Shown: piece after piece, positions 5,813 to 10,404 of the stretch | Numbering within the stretch: the first letter of the stretch is position 1 | Layout: each line of letters starts with the position of its first letter | NCBI GenBank assembly: GCA_030530905.1 | Contig: JAUMUB010000030.1 | Coordinates: forward strand, 1 to 10,404 | Direction: 5' to 3' | From: Bifidobacteriaceae bacterium | Lineage (GTDB): Bacteria > Actinomycetota > Actinomycetes > Actinomycetales > Bifidobacteriaceae | DNA length: 10,404 nt | Program-made: the position numbers and the translations under genes | The notes under the pieces: model-generated | Told to the model about the DNA's origin: nothing | Database searches by the model: none | Seen by the model: only the letters and a program-made list of their open reading frames with translations

Positions 5813-6850
5813 CTAACGAATTGTAACACGATTTTGCGCCAGTACAGATTCAACTAGTGCGGAATATAAATCTGATAAATCATATCCTGCTGCAATAGCC
5901 GCTTGAGGGAGCAATGAAGTGTCGGTCATGCCTGGAGTCACATTTGCTTCTAAGAATTGTGGAACGCCATTACTGTCGACAATAAAATCAATACGTGAAA
6001 TATCCCGTAAGCTTAAAGTTCGGTGTGCTGATAAAGCAGCTTGTTTAAGACTTTCTAATGTGTTAGGAGATACTCGTGCAGGCACATAAAAATCAGTAGG
6101 GCCCGGAGTGTATCGTGCATCATAATCGTAAGTTCCGTTCGGGGTTACGATTTCTAATGGAGGTAGTACCACAGGGTTGCCGTCAATTTCCAAAATAGAT
6201 ACGGAAACTTCGGTGCCCTCAATAGCTTGTTCTATAAGAGCTACATCGCCGTAAGCAAAACAACCAACCATCGCTTGTGGAAGCTGATCTGCAGTATGTA
6301 CAAAAGTGCATCCGAGTGCAGATCCTCCCATAGTAGGCTTTACGAATAATGGTAGTCCAAGAGAGGAAATAAGTAAGTCAATAATCTTATGCACGCCTAA
6401 TTCTCTGAACATGGATTCTGGCAGAGTAACCGAGCGTGGAGTGCTAACATTACCGAGTTTGCGAACAACATTTTTTGCTACAGGCTTTCCCCATGCAGTA
6501 CGACTTGCTTTAGCTCGTGAACCAATATATGGTAAATCAACCATTTCTAAAATATCGCGTATAGAGCCGTCTTCTCCACTTGCGCCATGAAGCAGTGGCC
6601 ATACAATATCTGGACGTGTTTTTTCACTTTGCAAATAGCCCAGTAATTCACTATCCATGTCGTGATATGCGACATTCCAACCAGCCTCTTCTAGGAAACC
6701 GCCCACTCGCTTTCCTGAGCTTAAAGAAATATCGCGTTCATGGCTTAAGCCTCCACAAATTATAAGCACTTTAGTGTTTTTACGGTCAAAACTATTTCGC
6801 GCTACATTTTTCTCTGCTGTTGGCTCGACTGTGTTATGCATCTGTGCCAT
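5813..6850 (-). CDS. D-alanine--D-alanine ligase-like ATP-grasp enzyme
   Basis: The 345-aa protein has the three-part Ddl/ATP-grasp layout. Motifs are GGLSHERDIS (33-42), HGASGEDG (88-95) with PYIGS, VKPTMGGSALG (170-180), EQAIEGTEVSVSIL, YDYDARY, RIDF (286-289) and EANVTPGMTDTS (301-312). Ddl enzymes join two D-Ala using ATP for peptidoglycan stem peptides. The Glu of the SHER motif, the Arg of RIDF and the Asn of EANVTPG match catalytic positions. Deviations from canonical Ddl are GSA for GSS in the ATP loop and AWGK for the usual MDK. I infer an actinobacterial Ddl paralog, so no symbol is given. A frame-compatible TTG exists at 6865, but AAAGAGGA sits 4-5 nt before the ATG at 6850, which decides the start. 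It lies 20 nt after the aminotransferase stop, in one operon with it and trxB. Confidence 0.85.
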   Translation of the reverse strand: MAQMHNTVEPTAEKNVARNSFDRKNTKVLIICGGLSHERDISLSSGKRVGGFLEEAGWNVAYHDMDSELLGYLQSEKTRPDIVWPLLHGASGEDGSIRDILEMVDLPYIGSRAKASRTAWGKPVAKNVVRKLGNVSTPRSVTLPESMFRELGVHKIIDLLISSLGLPLFVKPTMGGSALGCTFVHTADQLPQAMVGCFAYGDVALIEQAIEGTEVSVSILEIDGNPVVLPPLEIVTPNGTYDYDARYTPGPTDFYVPARVSPNTLESLKQAALSAHRTLSLRDISRIDFIVDSNGVPQFLEANVTPGMTDTSLLPQAAIAAGYDLSDLYSALVESVLAQNRVTIR

Positions 6851-6870
6851 ATCGTCCTCTTTCAATAATG

Positions 6871-8205
6871 CTACTTAGCTGATGGATCAGGGGTGTCGAG
6901 AATTTGCTGTTCTGTACGCAAGGAATTCTGCGGTGTTTGAACTGTGGAAGTGCCGAACAGTTCAACAGTCTTACGTTCTGCATCGACCACACTTGCAAGT
7001 CGTCTAATACCTTCTTTAATGCGTTCTGGAGTAGGGTAGCAGAATGAGAGACGCATGTGATCGCTTCCTTCTCCATTCATGTAGAAGCCAGTACCCGCAA
7101 CATATGCAACTTTTGCAGTAATAGCGCGAGGTAACATTGCGCGCGAATTTAAGCCGTCTGGAATACGTAGCCAAATATAGAAACCACCTTTTGGCTTATT
7201 CCAAGTACAATACGGCATAAGTTCACGTAGTGAAGAATCCATTGCTTCGCAACGTTCCTTATACATGCCACGATATTGATTAATTTGTTTCTTCCAATCG
7301 AAGTTATCTAAATACGTGGTAATGGTGAATTGACTCATATTTGAAGGACATAAGATTGAGGCCTCGTTTGCTAAGACTAGCTTATGTCTAATTCCTGGAG
7401 GAGCAACCATCCATGCTACACGCATACCAGGCGCAATAATTTTTGAGAAGCTGGATAAGTAGACGATATTAGGATCCATTGAACGTAATGCTGGGTATGT
7501 TTGACCGTCAAATCCGAGTAAGCCGTATGGATTATCTTCGACAATAAGCACATGATATTTTTGTGCTATTTCGATAATTCTTGGACGACGCTCAATACTA
7601 AGTGTTACACCTGCAGGATTGTGGAAATTAGGTACAGTGTATAAGAATTTAACTTTTTTACCAAGTTTACGCTGTTCGATAATAGCTTGTTCAAAAGATT
7701 CTGGAATCAAACCATTTTCATCAAGTTGAACGTTTACAACATCGACTTGGAATGATTGAAAAACGCCTAAAGCGCCCACATAATTTGGTGCTTCTGCAAG
7801 AATAACATCACCTGGATTACACATAATACGTGTGATTAAGTCAAGCGCATTTTGAGAACCGTTGGTGATAACAACATCATCAGGTTGAACATCGTGAATA
7901 TGTTCTAATTTCATGATCTCCAGTACGCTCTCACGTAAGTGAGGATCACCTTGAGCGCTGCCATATTGCCAAGCAATATCACCTTTATCGACTATCATTT
8001 TCGCAATATGCTCAGATAGCTCTTTAAAAGGCATGTATTCAAGATATGGCATACCACCTGCAAGTGAAACAACTTCAGGGCGTGAGGCGACGGCAAATAA
8101 GGCTCGAATTTCTGAGGCTCGCATTACCTCAGCACGATCAGCATAGGAATCATACCAAGGATCATTTTTAATAACCTTTGAGGTTAATTTCTCAGAGTCA
8201 GACAT
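6871..8205 (-). CDS. PLP-dependent aminotransferase, fold type I (class I/II, 2-aminoadipate/MocR-like subgroup)
   Basis: This 444-aa cytoplasmic enzyme interconverts amino and keto acids with pyridoxal phosphate. Evidence: LAGGMPYLEYMP (48-59, the substrate-lid region typical of this subgroup); YGSAQGDPHLRE (81-92); NGSQNALDL (115-123, phosphate cup); TVPNFHNPAG (190-199, cofactor Asn196); VEDNPYG (222-228, Asp224 and Tyr227); and SSFSKIIAPGMRVAW (251-265), with Schiff-base Lys255 and a phosphate-binding Arg. A C-terminal extension of about 35 residues after the fold is hydrophilic and probably disordered. There is no N-terminal HTH domain, so it is not a full MocR regulator. The ATG at 8203-8205 has AAAGGA upstream. 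It is the first gene of the unit with the Ddl-like gene and trxB. Substrate is unknown; a D-amino-acid or lysine/aminoadipate role would be speculation. Confidence 0.92.
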   Translation of the reverse strand: MSDSEKLTSKVIKNDPWYDSYADRAEVMRASEIRALFAVASRPEVVSLAGGMPYLEYMPFKELSEHIAKMIVDKGDIAWQYGSAQGDPHLRESVLEIMKLEHIHDVQPDDVVITNGSQNALDLITRIMCNPGDVILAEAPNYVGALGVFQSFQVDVVNVQLDENGLIPESFEQAIIEQRKLGKKVKFLYTVPNFHNPAGVTLSIERRPRIIEIAQKYHVLIVEDNPYGLLGFDGQTYPALRSMDPNIVYLSSFSKIIAPGMRVAWMVAPPGIRHKLVLANEASILCPSNMSQFTITTYLDNFDWKKQINQYRGMYKERCEAMDSSLRELMPYCTWNKPKGGFYIWLRIPDGLNSRAMLPRAITAKVAYVAGTGFYMNGEGSDHMRLSFCYPTPERIKEGIRRLASVVDAERKTVELFGTSTVQTPQNSLRTEQQILDTPDPSAK

Positions 8206-8241
8206 CGCCTGTCCTTTCCGTAGCCATATTGAATAGCAATA

Positions 8242-8270
8242 ATTTTAAGTTTGTTATTTGTAGCTTACAA
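8242..8270 (-). promoter_or_regulatory. Candidate promoter of the aminotransferase-ddl-trxB operon
   Basis: Minus strand: TTGTAA (complement of 8265-8270), a 17-nt spacer, and TAAAAT (complement of 8242-8247), giving a start site near 8235 and a leader of about 30 nt. The rest of the 211-bp gap (8206-8416) is AT-rich with several short inverted repeats, for example GCTGT/ACAGC around 8347-8363, and no ORF. Confidence 0.55.
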
Positions 8271-8416
8271 TACTATTTCTTTAACACCATATACTTTAGC
8301 TGCATGTTGCCTATATGTACACATTTCGGCATTTTTGCATGAATGCGCTGTCTAAAATACAGCTGTGTTCATCTATTTGCGAATTGTATAGTCAATATAA
8401 GTCATATAGCTAAGAG

Positions 8417-10404
8417 CTAGTAAATCTTCACCGAATCGATATATAACTGATTATTAGGTAGGCTATCAATTGGAACCCATAGCAAGAAATCCTGTGCTTT
8501 TGTAGGAGTGAATTCAACAGTTGTTGTTTTGCTTTGGTCAAAAGTGAACTCTGCTACCTGAGTACCTTGAGTAGGATCAGATGTAGTGTTCACTCGCAAA
8601 TAGCCTTTACCACCTGAAGAACGAATAGTTATTACAAACTTTGATGCACGCTGAGGTCGATCAAGATGCATTGCATAACCATAACCAGATTGTCCATTAG
8701 GGTTAGATAAGAACTTCTGTGTTGTAATCTTATAAGCTGTCGTATTCTCTGGTATAGCAGGTGTAGGAACAGCATTTACATACTTATCAGTTCTAACAAT
8801 TTTCTGTTTTGCGCTGTCACTTTTCTCAGTATTTTCACCACTCTGAGCACTCTCTGACAAGTTATTATTCTTATTGGCAGCATCGTCTTTTATGGCTTTT
8901 TCAGCTAACGCAGTAAAGGAGCGATCGCCAAAACGAACTTTATCGTTTGTCATTGATGGCCACATTCCTGAAGGATTGCTCTTATCAGGAACGAAATCAT
9001 TATGAATAAAAGTATGTGCTGCTCCGAAGAAAATGCTTAAAACAATAACGGCGATAATACTAATAATAATTAAACGGCGTCGGAAAATGCTATGATTCCA
9101 CCAAGGAGCTTTTTGTAAGAACTTGCTCTGGAATTTATTAAAAGTATTATCAAATTTTTCAAATTCTTCTTCATTGCGCCTGATAATAGCATCAGTAATA
9201 TCAGGCACAGGAGCAGAAGAATTTAGCATAAAGTCGGATAGATCAGCCTTTGCATATTTGAGCGCACGTTTTGCCTCTTCAGCCTGTTGACGTTTCTCAA
9301 TCCACAAACGCGCATTCTTATTAGCAGTACCAACAGCATTTTTTGTGTTCGTGCCAACGAGACCAAGGGAGAAGCGTATGAAGAATACGGCATTATTCAG
9401 CTTCGTGGCAATACGTTCGCCCACGCTTGCATCTGAGGTGCTTGGAATAATATGTGCGTGATCAGTGATCAAATTATCTGGATAAGGAATAATATCTTCA
9501 GCGTCAGCCGCTTTAATTCTAATGCCTGTAATTGAAGGACGACTTGGTTCTTGGAGAAGTGTCATTACATTAATGTCGTCACTATCATAATTGGCAAGTG
9601 GTTGCCAATTGTCTAAAAGCACACTGAATTCTTTAAGCGTGATTATTGGTACAAGTTGCTTGCCATTTTTCTCTAAACGAAGCCCACGTTCGCATAATAC
9701 ACGCAATTCGTATGGCATATCCTTAGGGAGTTTTTCTAAGGAAAACTTAGTATGTGAGGTGACTGGTTCGCGTGTAACCATTGCGTAAATAAGCGCAGCA
9801 AGCTGATAGTTTAATAACTGTTCGCCCTTGGCCTTGTCGTATGTGATAGTATCAGCAAAAACAGGAGCTAAGAATAAATCAGATATTTCTACGCCCTTAT
9901 TATTGGTCAGACGAATAGTATTGGTATCAATAATTGGGCAGTAAATATTCTTATCAACAAAATATTGAAGAGCACCTAAAGTTTCTCCAACTATTGAACG
10001 TATAGCATTGTAGCTGAGACTATTTTCTTCAAAATCTAAATAATCTTTAAGAGTGATTCCCTCGTTCAAAGGGGTGACAACAATAGTCACGTCCTCAATT
10101 TGGGTAAACTGCAAGATTACAGGGCAATGATCAAGCTCACTTAACGCCAATAACGCTGTAATATCGTTAATAGAAATAATATGTTTCTTATCGTTAATAA
10201 TATAGATTTGGCATAGCTTAGATAAAGTATTATCTTTTGCAGACCATACTTGAAGACCAGGTTCTTGATTAAGCGGAGATATAAGAGAATACCGTGATAG
10301 GATGATATCATTTCTCTCTAAAATCATAATATCCTGCAAATCTGATGAATCTAATAATCCCAATAATTGTGACGATGATTTTATTGTATTATTTACTATA
10401 GTCG
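8417..10404 (-). CDS. MurJ-associated pseudokinase with membrane helix and extracellular beta domain (probably 5'-incomplete)
   Basis: Residues are counted from an in-frame TTG at 10363. A kinase-like domain covers about 20-253, with the helix YQLAALIYAMVTREP (186-200) matching the kinase DxLGxLLYEMLTG segment. It lacks the VAIK lysine, the HRD motif and the DFG motif, so it should be catalytically dead. A charged juxtamembrane region with coiled-coil potential covers about 350-420. One membrane helix follows (RRRLIIISIIAVIVLSIFF, 428-446), then a polar Ser/Asn-rich linker (495-530). A C-terminal beta-rich domain (about 540-648) resembles the discoidin-like extracellular domain at the end of mycobacterial MviN. 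The Mycobacterium fusion couples MurJ, the lipid II flippase, to an FHA partner. The frame has no stop up to the window edge, so this may be the tail of such a fusion. If it is a separate gene, the ATG at 10327 with AGGA upstream is the likeliest start (636 aa). Assignment rests on architecture. Confidence 0.78.
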   Translation of the reverse strand, partial: TIVNNTIKSSSQLLGLLDSSDLQDIMILERNDIILSRYSLISPLNQEPGLQVWSAKDNTLSKLCQIYIINDKKHIISINDITALLALSELDHCPVILQFTQIEDVTIVVTPLNEGITLKDYLDFEENSLSYNAIRSIVGETLGALQYFVDKNIYCPIIDTNTIRLTNNKGVEISDLFLAPVFADTITYDKAKGEQLLNYQLAALIYAMVTREPVTSHTKFSLEKLPKDMPYELRVLCERGLRLEKNGKQLVPIITLKEFSVLLDNWQPLANYDSDDINVMTLLQEPSRPSITGIRIKAADAEDIIPYPDNLITDHAHIIPSTSDASVGERIATKLNNAVFFIRFSLGLVGTNTKNAVGTANKNARLWIEKRQQAEEAKRALKYAKADLSDFMLNSSAPVPDITDAIIRRNEEEFEKFDNTFNKFQSKFLQKAPWWNHSIFRRRLIIISIIAVIVLSIFFGAAHTFIHNDFVPDKSNPSGMWPSMTNDKVRFGDRSFTALAEKAIKDDAANKNNNLSESAQSGENTEKSDSAKQKIVRTDKYVNAVPTPAIPENTTAYKITTQKFLSNPNGQSGYGYAMHLDRPQRASKFVITIRSSGGKGYLRVNTTSDPTQGTQVAEFTFDQSKTTTVEFTPTKAQDFLLWVPIDSLPNNQLYIDSVKIY

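Noticed and set aside
8318..8365. Short inverted repeats (GCATT/AATGC, GCTGT/ACAGC) in the gap before the aminotransferase operon
   Set aside because: The stems are only 5 bp and the sequence is AT-rich. They do not match any riboswitch I recognise and could be chance.
8405..8419. Hairpin TAGCT/AGCTA at the end of the pseudokinase gene
   Set aside because: The 5-bp stem overlaps the stop codon and is not followed by a T run, so it is not supported as a terminator.
1..10404. Mobile element, CRISPR array, defence or toxin-antitoxin system
   Set aside because: Every sizeable gene is a recognisable housekeeping or wall/regulatory family. There are no direct-repeat arrays, transposases or integrases, and no clear break in base composition.

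Overview
The window is an AT-rich stretch (roughly 40% G+C by eye) of a bacterial chromosome. It carries housekeeping genes and no sign of mobile DNA. The best guess is a low-GC member of the Bifidobacteriaceae (Gardnerella or a relative, Actinomycetota). The reasons are an FtsY with an N-terminal membrane anchor followed directly by amtB-glnB, a small WCGDC glutaredoxin of the mycoredoxin type, and an aminotransferase / Ddl-like / trxB cluster beside a MurJ-associated pseudokinase. That last cluster resembles the actinobacterial neighbourhood near oriC. Genus assignment is inference.

Layout. Positions 41-1587 read on the minus strand: tRNA-Lys(UUU) with its own promoter and terminator, a glutaredoxin-like protein, and a family-2 glycosyltransferase. 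Positions 1722-4741 read on the plus strand: ftsY (signal recognition particle receptor), then amtB-glnB (ammonium channel and PII protein), which overlap by one base. A 44-bp perfect palindrome at 4773-4816 serves as a shared terminator between the converging glnB and trxB. Positions 4847-8205 read on the minus strand as a tight three-gene unit, transcribed as aminotransferase, D-Ala-D-Ala ligase-like ATP-grasp enzyme, then thioredoxin reductase. Positions 8417-10404 (minus) hold a pseudokinase / single membrane helix / extracellular beta-domain protein. Its reading frame stays open to the right edge of the window, so it may be the C-terminal part of a large MurJ (MviN) fusion.

How the genes relate. 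AmtB and GlnB form a nitrogen uptake and sensing pair. The Ddl-like enzyme and the MurJ-type pseudokinase both point to peptidoglycan precursor metabolism. TrxB and the glutaredoxin-like protein belong to thiol redox control and could be functionally linked. FtsY handles co-translational membrane insertion.

No intergenic gap exceeds 300 bp. The longest, 2853-3110 and 8206-8416, hold candidate promoters and inverted repeats. I found no CRISPR array, insertion sequence, defence island or prophage gene. The most interesting points are the split-or-fused MurJ pseudokinase, the GTGCAC repeat in the amtB leader, the absence of glnD directly after glnB, and the motif deviations in the Ddl-like enzyme.
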